Source: Bacteroidales bacterium (lineage in GTDB: Bacteria; Bacteroidota; Bacteroidia; Bacteroidales; UBA7960). Taken from it: a stretch of DNA of 7,481 nt. A program made the translations under genes and the position numbers. Below, piece after piece: positions 1 to 5,797 of this stretch. The first letter of the stretch is position 1; each line of letters opens with the position of its first letter. The notes beneath the pieces were generated by a model. That model did not search any database. It was given only the letters and a program-made list of their open reading frames with translations, and had not been told where the DNA came from. Where the stretch lies: contig SLSG01000246.1 in NCBI GenBank assembly GCA_007130545.1, positions 1 through 7,481 on the forward strand. The letters run 5' to 3'.

Positions 1-872
1 CCCGCTGAAAAGGCCAGTTTCTGGTAGGGGGAGGTTCCGTCAAACATCGGGATGGCCGGGGCAAAGGCAAGGGTCGAGAAACACAGTGCCGGTTCCTTTA
101 CCCTGTTAAGAAATGCATGCAGGGCGCCCCTGTCCGGCAGATCAGGGAAATCAGACCGGCGCATTGGCCGGCTTTGGGGATGGTTCTTCCAGCAATGCCC
201 GATGAAGTCGCATGGATAGGGATTGGTACAGTGGGGTCCAATCCCGACCGGGGGGGATCCGGGCAGGGAGGCCACCTCCCTGAACCGTGCCACTTTTTCA
301 GCCACTTCCTGCTGGTTCTGCCCCACCTGGTCCATCACGCTGCGGATAACAAACAATTCCTGTATGTTCAGTGGTCCCTGCCTCACATAGTCTGGGTCTA
401 TAAAGGCGATCGAAAAGTCTGCGAGTGGAAGGCCGGAGCCAGTGATCACAAAATACTGCAGGGAGGCATCCCACAGAAAGGTATCGGATATGTAAAGGCT
501 GCTCTTGATCTCCACCCCCTCCCAGCCCCGGGAAGTCCGGTGAAGGATGTCCAGCGCGACACGTACGCCCTGGTGCTGGAAAGAAGCCTCGTAGATCACG
601 GATTGCCCGGCCTGTATGGCCTCTGCAGTTTTTTTTATCGCGGCGGCCATCTGAAACGGACTTTTCGCACCCAGGTCCGTCCCTCCGGGAAACAGGTCCT
701 GGGCGAACACCCCCACCTTGTGCCCCCGGGCAAACTTGGCCAGCTGCTCGGCAGAGAGCCTGTCGCGCAGGAAGGGGCGCTTTTTATGCAGGTAGAGGGA
801 CTTCTCACATTGGAGTCCCCTGATAAAAGTTGACTTCGACAGGAAGGCCTTCTCCTGTTTTTTGTTTTCCAT
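1..872 (-). CDS. DUF2779-family Cas4/RecB-like nuclease, 3' end beyond window
   Basis: Probably a DNA-processing PD-(D/E)XK nuclease fused to a DUF2779 (DnaQ-exonuclease-like) region; the cellular role is unknown. The 290 visible residues begin MENKKQEKAFLSKSTF. The N-terminal part has a Cas4-like layout: Cys22 in GLQCEK, then Glu95, Asp108 in ALDIL and Glu121-x-Lys123 in VEIKSS as the nuclease motif. Cys215, Cys221 and Cys227 in HCTNPYPCDFIGHCW complete a probable four-cysteine Fe-S site with Cys22. The C-terminal part has the DUF2779 signature APAIPMFDGTSPYQ (271-284), but the preceding residues CFSTLA stand where the family normally has an acidic DFET-like motif. The Cys-cluster-to-exonuclease linker is about 25 residues, shorter than I recall for the family. 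I chose ATG 872, which leaves 11 residues before the conserved LSKS start; an in-frame ATG at 899 is possible. No promoter is visible, so it may be cotranscribed with the OmpA-family gene 81 nt upstream. The stop codon lies beyond the window. Confidence 0.8.
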   Translation of the reverse strand, partial: MENKKQEKAFLSKSTFIRGLQCEKSLYLHKKRPFLRDRLSAEQLAKFARGHKVGVFAQDLFPGGTDLGAKSPFQMAAAIKKTAEAIQAGQSVIYEASFQHQGVRVALDILHRTSRGWEGVEIKSSLYISDTFLWDASLQYFVITGSGLPLADFSIAFIDPDYVRQGPLNIQELFVIRSVMDQVGQNQQEVAEKVARFREVASLPGSPPVGIGPHCTNPYPCDFIGHCWKNHPQSRPMRRSDFPDLPDRGALHAFLNRVKEPALCFSTLAFAPAIPMFDGTSPYQKLAFSA

Positions 873-880
873 TGCAATGG
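869..880. promoter_or_regulatory. Perfect 12-bp palindrome over the nuclease start codon
   Basis: CCATTGCAATGG is its own reverse complement, and it contains the minus-strand ATG (872-870) of the nuclease gene. It adjoins the tandem repeats at 881-954. It could be a small operator or an RNA element that masks the start codon. A 12-bp palindrome can also occur by chance, so function is not shown. Confidence 0.3.
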
Positions 881-954
881 TTTTGGGATTGGTAATCATT
901 TTTGGGAATGGCAATCATTTTTGGGCCGGTCACAATTTCGGGATTGGCAGCAAT
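881..954. repeat. Four degenerate tandem copies of a ~19-bp unit
   Basis: Reading the plus strand, the copies are TTTTGGGATTGGTAATCAT (881-899), TTTTGGGAATGGCAATCAT (900-918), a diverged TTTTGGGCCGGTCACAA (919-935) and TTTCGGGATTGGCAGCAAT (936-954). Copies 1 and 2 differ at only two of 19 positions; copies 3 and 4 are more diverged. The array fills nearly the whole spacer between the stop of the OmpA-family gene and the start of the nuclease gene. On the minus (coding) strand, copies 1 and 2 each begin with ATG. The unit is not a multiple of three, so these ATGs are in different frames. It could be a slippage-prone spacer that tunes translation of the nuclease, or simply a neutral repeat. Confidence 0.75.
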
Positions 955-2675
955 TAAAAACGAACCACCGTGAACTCGGTCCGACGGTTATTGGCACGCC
1001 CCTCCGCTGTTTCGTTGGTATCTACCGGGCGGGTGTCGGCATAGCCTTTGTATGACATCCGCTCCGGGTCAATGCCCATGGCGGCCAGGGCATCCACGAC
1101 ACTCCGTGCACGGTGCTCTGAAAGGGCAAGGTTGTAGTCATAGGTCCCCACATTGTCGGTATGCCCGCTGATCTCCACATTCCACTCCGGCTTGTCGTAC
1201 AGGACCTGGTAAAGCCGCCTGATCTCCTCCATGGATTCAGGTCTGAGTGCATGGCTGTCGGTGTCAAAGAAGATGTTGCGCAGCACGACCGGCTCGCCCT
1301 CTGCGATGATGGTCAGGGACTCCGGTTCGCCGGCCTCCCCGGTTCCGGTGGCAAGACCCGTAATGGCGGCCACCGGCCGTGGTCTGGCCTCCTCGTACAG
1401 TTCAAACACGTAAAGGTCTAGGTCGCCGAAACCGCCCCCGATGTCAGAGGCATAATAGGCAAGCCTGCCCCGGGCATCCACCACCAGCGAAAACTCGTCG
1501 GCATGCGTATTGATGGGGTATCCCAGGTTCACCGGCTCGGTCCAGTTCCCATTCCGGTCGCGACGGCTGAAAAACAGATCCAGACCGCCCATGCCCATAT
1601 GCCCATCCGACGCAAAATACAATGTCTGCCCGTCCGGGTGGATAAACGGCGACATCTCCCTTCCTCCTGTATTGATCGTCTGACCCAGATTCACCGGTAT
1701 CCCCCAGCCCTGTCCGTCCACCCACACAGTCTTCCAGATATCCATGGGTCCGATACTCCCCTGCCGCCCGCTTGAAAAGTAAAGTGTTTTCCCGTCGGCC
1801 GAGATGGACGGATGGGAGTCCCACGCCGCCGAGTTGACACGCGCACCCAGGTTGACCGGTTCGGTCCAATGCCCGTCCACCAGACGGGAGTAGTACAGGT
1901 CGCAGCTACCGAAGCCGCCGGGACGCCCGCAGGCGGTAAAGAAAAGCTCCCTGCCGTCGGCAGAAATGGACTGGGCCCCCTCATTCGCCGGGGTGTTGAT
2001 GGGGGGTCCGAGGTTCGTGGCCGCCCCCCACTGCCCGTCCTCCCGGTGGCTCACATAAAAGTCCTCCGTCTCCGGTCCGCGCCCGCTCACCGGATCTGAC
2101 GGCCTCCTTCGGGTAAATATCAGGGTATTGCCATCAATGGTCAAGGCGGGACTGTATTCGGCATAGGGAGAGTTCACTCCCTGCCCCAGGTTCTCCGGTT
2201 GAAAGGGCACCGGATCCTCCATCGCCCGGATGGCGAATTGACAGCGCGCCAGGTGGGACTGGGTGAGTTCCAGTAGAGTCGTACTGGCGGAAGGCGTTTC
2301 CAGGAAATCCATAAAGCTTTGCCTGGCCTCCCTGTACTGTCCGGTCCGCATCAGCGAATAGCCCAGAAAGTAATGGGCCTGGGGATAGGCCTTGGGGTTC
2401 AGGCGGACCACCTCCCTGTATGCGGCGGCACTTTTTGCAAAACGTCCCGTACCGGAATAGATCTCTGCCTTCAGCAGGTGGGCCTCGAGAAAATCCGGGT
2501 CACGCTGCAGCGCCCGCCGGGCCTCCGCAAGGGCGCGTTCGTTGTCGCCTGCCTGGTAGGCTTCCACCGCACGGGTCATGGCCCGGCGGGCGGGCCCGCT
2601 GCGGGACTGGCAAACGGCGGTCATGCCTTGCAAAAGCATTAGGGACAAAACAAGAAGGGACAGAATCGATTTCAT
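954..2675 (-). CDS. OmpA-family envelope protein with TPR and PD40 propeller
   Basis: Predicted periplasmic or outer-membrane-associated protein that anchors to peptidoglycan. Numbering from ATG 2675 gives 573 residues. Residues 1-23 are a signal peptide (MKSILSLLVLSLMLLQG core); the sequence before Cys22 does not fit a good lipobox. TPR-like helices span about 30-150. Five PD40/WD40-like blades follow (about 162-426), each with an NLG..xN start, a DG..L(Y/F)F strand and a DLY/DIW end. The OmpA domain (about 465-573) keeps GHTDN with Asp507 and LSEHRA with Arg522, the peptidoglycan (diaminopimelate) ligands of the family, plus the GRANNRRTEF end. The order resembles PorE-type proteins of the type IX secretion system, but the carboxypeptidase-regulatory-like domain usually found before OmpA is reduced to a short linker (about 432-462). 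Upstream in-frame starts exist at 2693 (ATG) and 2696 (TTG). I prefer 2675 because a TAnnTTTG element overlaps the longer starts. Role in T9SS is not demonstrated. Confidence 0.9.
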   Translation of the reverse strand: MKSILSLLVLSLMLLQGMTAVCQSRSGPARRAMTRAVEAYQAGDNERALAEARRALQRDPDFLEAHLLKAEIYSGTGRFAKSAAAYREVVRLNPKAYPQAHYFLGYSLMRTGQYREARQSFMDFLETPSASTTLLELTQSHLARCQFAIRAMEDPVPFQPENLGQGVNSPYAEYSPALTIDGNTLIFTRRRPSDPVSGRGPETEDFYVSHREDGQWGAATNLGPPINTPANEGAQSISADGRELFFTACGRPGGFGSCDLYYSRLVDGHWTEPVNLGARVNSAAWDSHPSISADGKTLYFSSGRQGSIGPMDIWKTVWVDGQGWGIPVNLGQTINTGGREMSPFIHPDGQTLYFASDGHMGMGGLDLFFSRRDRNGNWTEPVNLGYPINTHADEFSLVVDARGRLAYYASDIGGGFGDLDLYVFELYEEARPRPVAAITGLATGTGEAGEPESLTIIAEGEPVVLRNIFFDTDSHALRPESMEEIRRLYQVLYDKPEWNVEISGHTDNVGTYDYNLALSEHRARSVVDALAAMGIDPERMSYKGYADTRPVDTNETAEGRANNRRTEFTVVRF

Positions 2676-2693
2676 GGCTCCGGCTTTGAACAT

Positions 2694-2701
2694 CAAATTT
2701 A
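2694..2701 (-). promoter_or_regulatory. Candidate Bacteroidota -7 element for the OmpA-family gene
   Basis: On the minus strand these bases read TAAATTTG, a full match to the Bacteroidota TAnnTTTG -7 consensus. Initiation about 7 nt downstream would leave a very short leader before ATG 2675 and would exclude the ATG at 2693, which supports the shorter start. No convincing -33 TTTG was found at 19-21 nt upstream, so this rests on one element. Confidence 0.4.
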
Positions 2702-2729
2702 ATCAAAGCAGGTAAAACATCGTATTAAA

Positions 2730-2761
2730 TTGTCAGTCATTGGTATAAATGCTTATTTTTG
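2730..2761 (+). promoter_or_regulatory. Candidate promoter of the kinase-regulator operon
   Basis: TATTTTTG at 2754-2761 matches the Bacteroidota -7 consensus TAnnTTTG exactly. TTG at 2730-2732 lies 21 nt upstream as a partial -33 element. Transcription would start near 2768, about 20 nt before ATG 2790. The same TTG would be the start codon of a longer open frame, so that longer start is unlikely. Confidence 0.5.
2740..2755 (+). promoter_or_regulatory. Candidate regulator-binding motif, copy B
   Basis: TTGGTATAAATGCTTA fits TNRGNNNAAATRCTTA and matches the copy at 4555-4570 at 12 of 16 positions. It reads as two imperfect heptamers, TTGGTAT and ATGCTTA, inverted around an AA spacer, a 7-2-7 layout known for NarL-type regulators. 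It overlaps the first two bases of the kinase -7 element, a position that would suit repression. It also lies between the divergent OmpA-family gene and the kinase, so it could affect both. The binding protein is inferred, not shown. Confidence 0.4.
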
Positions 2762-2789
2762 TTTTTTTACAAACCCCAGACCCTGCCCA

Positions 2790-3854
2790 ATGCGTTCAAA
2801 GGCACATGAATCGCACAACGAACAGGAGATCCAGGATCTGCACTGGAAGGACGAGGCTGCAAGGCAGATCTCGTCCCTGAGAAATATTATCGAAGCCCTG
2901 CCCTACCCCTTCTATGTGATCGATGTGAACGATTATACCGTAAAGCTGGCCAACTCTGCAGCCCGGCTGATCGGCAGGGTGCTGCCCGGAAGCAGGTGCT
3001 ACGAGGTGAGCCACCAGCGGAAAACCCCCTGTCAGGGCCCGGACCACCCCTGCCCGCTACACCAGGTCAAACGTACAAACAAGTCGGCCAGAACAGAACA
3101 CCGCCACAGGGACTCGGCCGGCAACGAGTATTTCCTGGAGGTGAATGCCTTCCCGGTTTTCGATGACCAGGGGGTGCTGACGGAGGTGATTGAGTACTAT
3201 GTGGATGTGACTGACCGCAAAATGCTGGAGGGGGCCCTGCAGGAAAGTGAGGAGAACGAGCGCTTGCGGATCTCCCAGGACCTGCATGACCATATCGGGC
3301 AAATGCTGGTCTACCTGAAGCTGAAGCTGGAACGCAGCATGCAGCTTACATCCGAGACAGAGCGCGACAAGTCCCTCGAGGAAGTGCTCGACCAGCTGAT
3401 AGAGACCATGAAGGAGGTCCGAATGGTCAGCCGCCGCCTGGTGGCAGGCTTTGTCAAGAAGCAGACCCTGCGGGAGGCCCTCGAAGACCTGGTGTTTGCC
3501 TTTGAACGTACCAGCATCATCCGGGTGCGCTTCCCGACTGTCTACATTCCGGATGACCTCGCCCCCCAGGCCCAGACGAACATTTACCGCATCATGCAGG
3601 AAGCCCTTTCCAATGTCGCAAAGCATTCCACCGCCAGCAAGGTCAGGATTTCCATGTATGTCCGCAACAAAAGGCTGCATGCGGTCATCCGGGACAATGG
3701 GCAGGGCCCGCAGACGGAATACCTGGAGAACCACACCGCCTTCCGGGCCATGAAATACCGGGTCCAGATCCTGGACGGACAGATCAGTTTTCACCTGGAA
3801 CCAAAGAGTCATTTTGACATCCGCATTTCCATTCCCGTGAACAAACTTTTTTAA
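2790..3854 (+). CDS. Soluble PAS-domain sensor histidine kinase (HisKA_3 type)
   Basis: Sensor half of a two-component system; it would phosphorylate the regulator that follows 9 nt downstream. The protein has 354 residues and no signal peptide or membrane segment, so it should be cytoplasmic. A PAS domain spans about 28-143 and carries Cys70, Cys81 and Cys88 with nearby histidines in RCYEVSHQRKTPC and HPCPL. The DHp helix (about 152-215) has ERLRISQDLHDHIGQML with phospho-acceptor His166. The ATPase domain (about 260-350) has the N-box EALSNVAKH (Asn275) and the G1 box DNGQG (302-306). The region that should hold the G2 box and lid, HTAFRAMKYRV (315-325), lacks both usual glycines, and the closing GT of the family is FD or HF here. 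It may therefore bind ATP differently or act mainly as a phosphatase. ATG 2790 was chosen over TTG 2730, which sits in the promoter. Confidence 0.9.
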   Translation: MRSKAHESHNEQEIQDLHWKDEAARQISSLRNIIEALPYPFYVIDVNDYTVKLANSAARLIGRVLPGSRCYEVSHQRKTPCQGPDHPCPLHQVKRTNKSARTEHRHRDSAGNEYFLEVNAFPVFDDQGVLTEVIEYYVDVTDRKMLEGALQESEENERLRISQDLHDHIGQMLVYLKLKLERSMQLTSETERDKSLEEVLDQLIETMKEVRMVSRRLVAGFVKKQTLREALEDLVFAFERTSIIRVRFPTVYIPDDLAPQAQTNIYRIMQEALSNVAKHSTASKVRISMYVRNKRLHAVIRDNGQGPQTEYLENHTAFRAMKYRVQILDGQISFHLEPKSHFDIRISIPVNKLF

Positions 3855-3863
3855 ACCCCTCCC

Positions 3864-4517
3864 ATGAAAATAAAATTGCTGATAGCCGATGACCATGCCC
3901 TTGTGAGAGGCGGACTGAAGTCCATGCTGGGGGCTGACCCTGAAATCGAAGAGGTCATTGAGGCCGTGAACGGGCACGAGGCCGTGAAAAAGGCAAGGAA
4001 ATTCAAACCCCATGTGGTGGTGATGGATTATGAAATGCCGAACTTCAACGGGGTTTATGCCACCCGGGAGATCCTGAAGGAGCTTCCCGATACGCGCATC
4101 ATCCTGGTTTCCGCCCACCACTCCCGGGAATACATCATGGAGGGCATCCATGCCGGCATCCGGGGCTTCCTGCCCAAGGAGGCACGCTCCAGCGAACTGC
4201 TTCAGGCCATCAAGGCGCTGGCAAGGGGAGAGACCTGGTTCAGGGGTTCTACGGCAGAATTGCTGGCCCCCGGATTTGTGGACACCATCCATCCGACAAA
4301 AGTCCAGGCAAGCAAGGAGCCCGCACTGACTCCCAGGGAAAAAGAGATCGTCAAATACCTGGCAAAAGGGCTGAACTCGCATGAGATCGCCAAAAAGCTA
4401 TCCATCAGCAAGCGAACAGTCGATGTGCATAAGTTCAACATTTTCAAAAAGCTGGATATTTCCAACGCCATTGAGCTGATGCGGTATGCCATCCGGCACA
4501 ACCTGGTTAAGGTATAG
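3864..4517 (+). CDS. NarL/LuxR-family response regulator
   Basis: DNA-binding output of the two-component system, cytoplasmic. The protein has 217 residues, the normal length of the family. The receiver domain (about 3-120) has acidic pair Asp9-Asp10, phospho-acceptor Asp55 in VVVMDYEMP, Ser83 and Lys105 in FLPKEA, so all switch residues are present. A LuxR-type helix-turn-helix (about 153-215) contains LTPREKEIVKYLAKGL and SISKRTVDVHKFNIFKKL, with the usual recognition helix. The ATG is 9 nt after the kinase stop, so the two genes are very likely one operon. Probable targets are the 16-bp motif copies at 2740-2755, 4555-4570 and 4587-4602. No Shine-Dalgarno is evident, as is common in Bacteroidota. 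Function of the regulon is unknown. Confidence 0.95.
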   Translation: MKIKLLIADDHALVRGGLKSMLGADPEIEEVIEAVNGHEAVKKARKFKPHVVVMDYEMPNFNGVYATREILKELPDTRIILVSAHHSREYIMEGIHAGIRGFLPKEARSSELLQAIKALARGETWFRGSTAELLAPGFVDTIHPTKVQASKEPALTPREKEIVKYLAKGLNSHEIAKKLSISKRTVDVHKFNIFKKLDISNAIELMRYAIRHNLVKV

Positions 4518-4553
4518 CAAACCCCCGTTCAGCCTGTGATCCAGGCACCCTAT

Positions 4554-4571
4554 CTAAGCATAAATACTTAG
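4554..4571. promoter_or_regulatory. 18-bp inverted repeat, candidate regulator site copy A
   Basis: CTAAGCATAAATACTTAG pairs with itself at 7 of 9 positions. Its inner 16 bp (4555-4570) consist of heptamers TAAGCAT and ATACTTA inverted around AA. This is the most symmetric of the three motif copies and is centred 32 bp, about three helical turns, upstream of copy C. It could be bound by the regulator encoded just upstream. Chance AT-rich symmetry is the alternative. Confidence 0.45.
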
Positions 4572-4586
4572 ACAAACCGGCTTCAT

Positions 4587-4602
4587 TTAGGTAAAATGCT
4601 TA
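4587..4602 (+). promoter_or_regulatory. Candidate regulator-binding motif, copy C
   Basis: TTAGGTAAAATGCTTA fits TNRGNNNAAATRCTTA. It matches copy B at 12 of 16 positions and copy A at 11 of 16, with an identical AAATGCTTA end shared with copy B. It ends directly before the TTG of the candidate -33 element (4603-4605), a position that would suit activation of the SUMF1-like gene. Confidence 0.4.
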
Positions 4603-4633
4603 TTGTGAACCACCCCCCGACCTGCTAAATTTG
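4603..4633 (+). promoter_or_regulatory. Candidate promoter of the SUMF1-like gene
   Basis: TAAATTTG at 4626-4633 is an exact TAnnTTTG -7 element, and TTG at 4603-4605 lies 20 nt upstream as the -33 element. Initiation near 4640 would give a leader of about 60 nt before ATG 4699. This means the SUMF1-like gene can be expressed separately from the regulator gene 181 nt upstream. Confidence 0.5.
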
Positions 4634-4680
4634 TTTCCAGGGAATCGTTTATCGCCTGGTTGTCATATTCGGGCAGCCGG

Positions 4681-4698
4681 AAAAAAAAAGGGGGGAAT
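4681..4698 (+). promoter_or_regulatory. A9-G6 homopolymer tract with Shine-Dalgarno-like end
   Basis: Nine A (4681-4689) and six G (4690-4695) lie directly before the ATG at 4699, with only AAT between. The purine-rich G run could act as a ribosome binding site, which is unusual for this phylum. Homopolymer runs of this size can vary in length by slippage, which would change the spacing to the start codon. Confidence 0.4.
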
Positions 4699-5733
4699 AT
4701 GAAATCCATTCAAGCTTATTTATCCGTGGTCCTCATTGCCGGGCTTTTTCTGTTTACACATATGACGGCCACCGGGCAGGTCATTCCATCCCCCGGGCAC
4801 CCGGACGACTTCCTGGTCCATTTTTCGATCGGCTGGGAGAACTCCTGGCGTGGACAGGTCGATGGTGATGCAAACGATGTTTCTGAGGGCTGGGATGCGG
4901 CATGGCTGTTCGTCAAATACCGGGTCGGTGGTGGTGCCTGGCAACATGCATCCCTGAACGAATCCGGGCATATCCATCCTGACGGGACCTCCCTGCAGCC
5001 GGGACTGCTGAATCCTGCTGCTGCCCAAAGGGGCGGGGAAAATCCCATTGCCGGGTTCTTCATCTACCGCGACGGAAGCGGGTTCGGTGATTTTTTGGCC
5101 GAAGGTGTCAAGCTCAGCCTGAATTACAGTGAAAACGGACTCAGCCACGACACCCCATTTGAGATCCGGCTGTTCGCGGTCGAGATGGAGTACATCCCGG
5201 GCCTGGGTTCCGCCGATGTGGTACTTCCCTTTTACATGATGAAGCATGAGGTCACCCAGCAACAATTCGTAGACTTTCTGAACACCCTCCCACTGGAGGA
5301 GCAAAAGCTGCATACCACCGCATCACCATTCGCGGAGGAAGGATCACCCGCCATCCGGACGGTTGGAGCACAATGCAATGATATACAAGTACTGTTTCCT
5401 GCCTATGCAATGGATTCCCGGACCTTCCCGGCAGAATACATGACCTCTGAGCCCGGCGAAACCTGCACGTTTATCAGCCGGGAAAGCGCGATGGCCTTTC
5501 TGTCCTGGTCGGGACAACGGGCCCTCAGTGAAAAGGAGCTGGAGGTGGCCGAAAGCTGGATGCTTTTCCGCAATGAGAGGAACAAGAGACTTAACAGGGA
5601 TATAATTCTGAGTGGCAGTATCGATGATAACGGACTGGCGGCCGGCTACAGAGGGGCAAGGAGTGCGGCTCCCGCCCAAAGCGGACAATCTAATCCAAGC
5701 ACCCGGGCACAGCTTACCCCCCCGAAACGATAG
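4699..5733 (+). CDS. Secreted SUMF1/formylglycine-enzyme-like protein, core missing
   Basis: Exported protein of unknown function, 344 residues. Residues 1-26 form a signal peptide ending HMTATGQ. Residues about 30-160 match a domain I recall preceding SUMF1 domains in Bacteroidota surface proteins: FSIGWENSW (42-50), WDAAWLFVKYR (65-75) and WQHASLN (81-87). A SUMF1-like beginning follows: AVEMEYIP (160-167), FYMMKHEVTQQQFVDFLNTL (178-197), then SWSGQRALSEKELEVAE (269-285). After that the usual catalytic core is absent; the sequence goes to AAGYRGARSA (314-323), which resembles the GFRGVR end of the family. Only Cys226 and Cys256 are present, neither in the catalytic-cysteine context of formylglycine-generating enzymes, so activity is unlikely. 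The tail is rich in Ser, Gln and Pro. ATG 4699 was preferred over TTG 4660 because it starts a clean signal peptide behind a G-rich run. A decayed gene is the main alternative. Confidence 0.75.
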   Translation: MKSIQAYLSVVLIAGLFLFTHMTATGQVIPSPGHPDDFLVHFSIGWENSWRGQVDGDANDVSEGWDAAWLFVKYRVGGGAWQHASLNESGHIHPDGTSLQPGLLNPAAAQRGGENPIAGFFIYRDGSGFGDFLAEGVKLSLNYSENGLSHDTPFEIRLFAVEMEYIPGLGSADVVLPFYMMKHEVTQQQFVDFLNTLPLEEQKLHTTASPFAEEGSPAIRTVGAQCNDIQVLFPAYAMDSRTFPAEYMTSEPGETCTFISRESAMAFLSWSGQRALSEKELEVAESWMLFRNERNKRLNRDIILSGSIDDNGLAAGYRGARSAAPAQSGQSNPSTRAQLTPPKR

Positions 5734-5797
5734 CCCTTAAGCAACCCGGAAATTGGGAGTAGCCCGATTTGCCCTGAATGCCGGTCGCCACAATCCG

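Noticed and set aside
117..833. Plus-strand open frame (238 codons) opposite the nuclease gene
   Set aside because: The minus-strand frame has a conserved nuclease motif and four cysteines, while the plus-strand product has no recognisable feature.
3057..4382. Long minus-strand open frame (441 codons) antisense to the kinase and regulator
   Set aside because: It overlaps two clear, well-conserved genes and encodes a His/Gln/Gly-rich sequence with no recognisable domain; in GC-rich DNA such antisense frames are common.
4532..4546. Small hairpin GCCTG-TGATC-CAGGC after the regulator gene
   Set aside because: Only five base pairs and no following T run, so it does not support a Rho-independent terminator.
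5734..5797. Possible bidirectional terminator between the SUMF1-like gene and queE
   Set aside because: Only short imperfect GGG/CCC pairings and no T-rich tail on either strand were seen.
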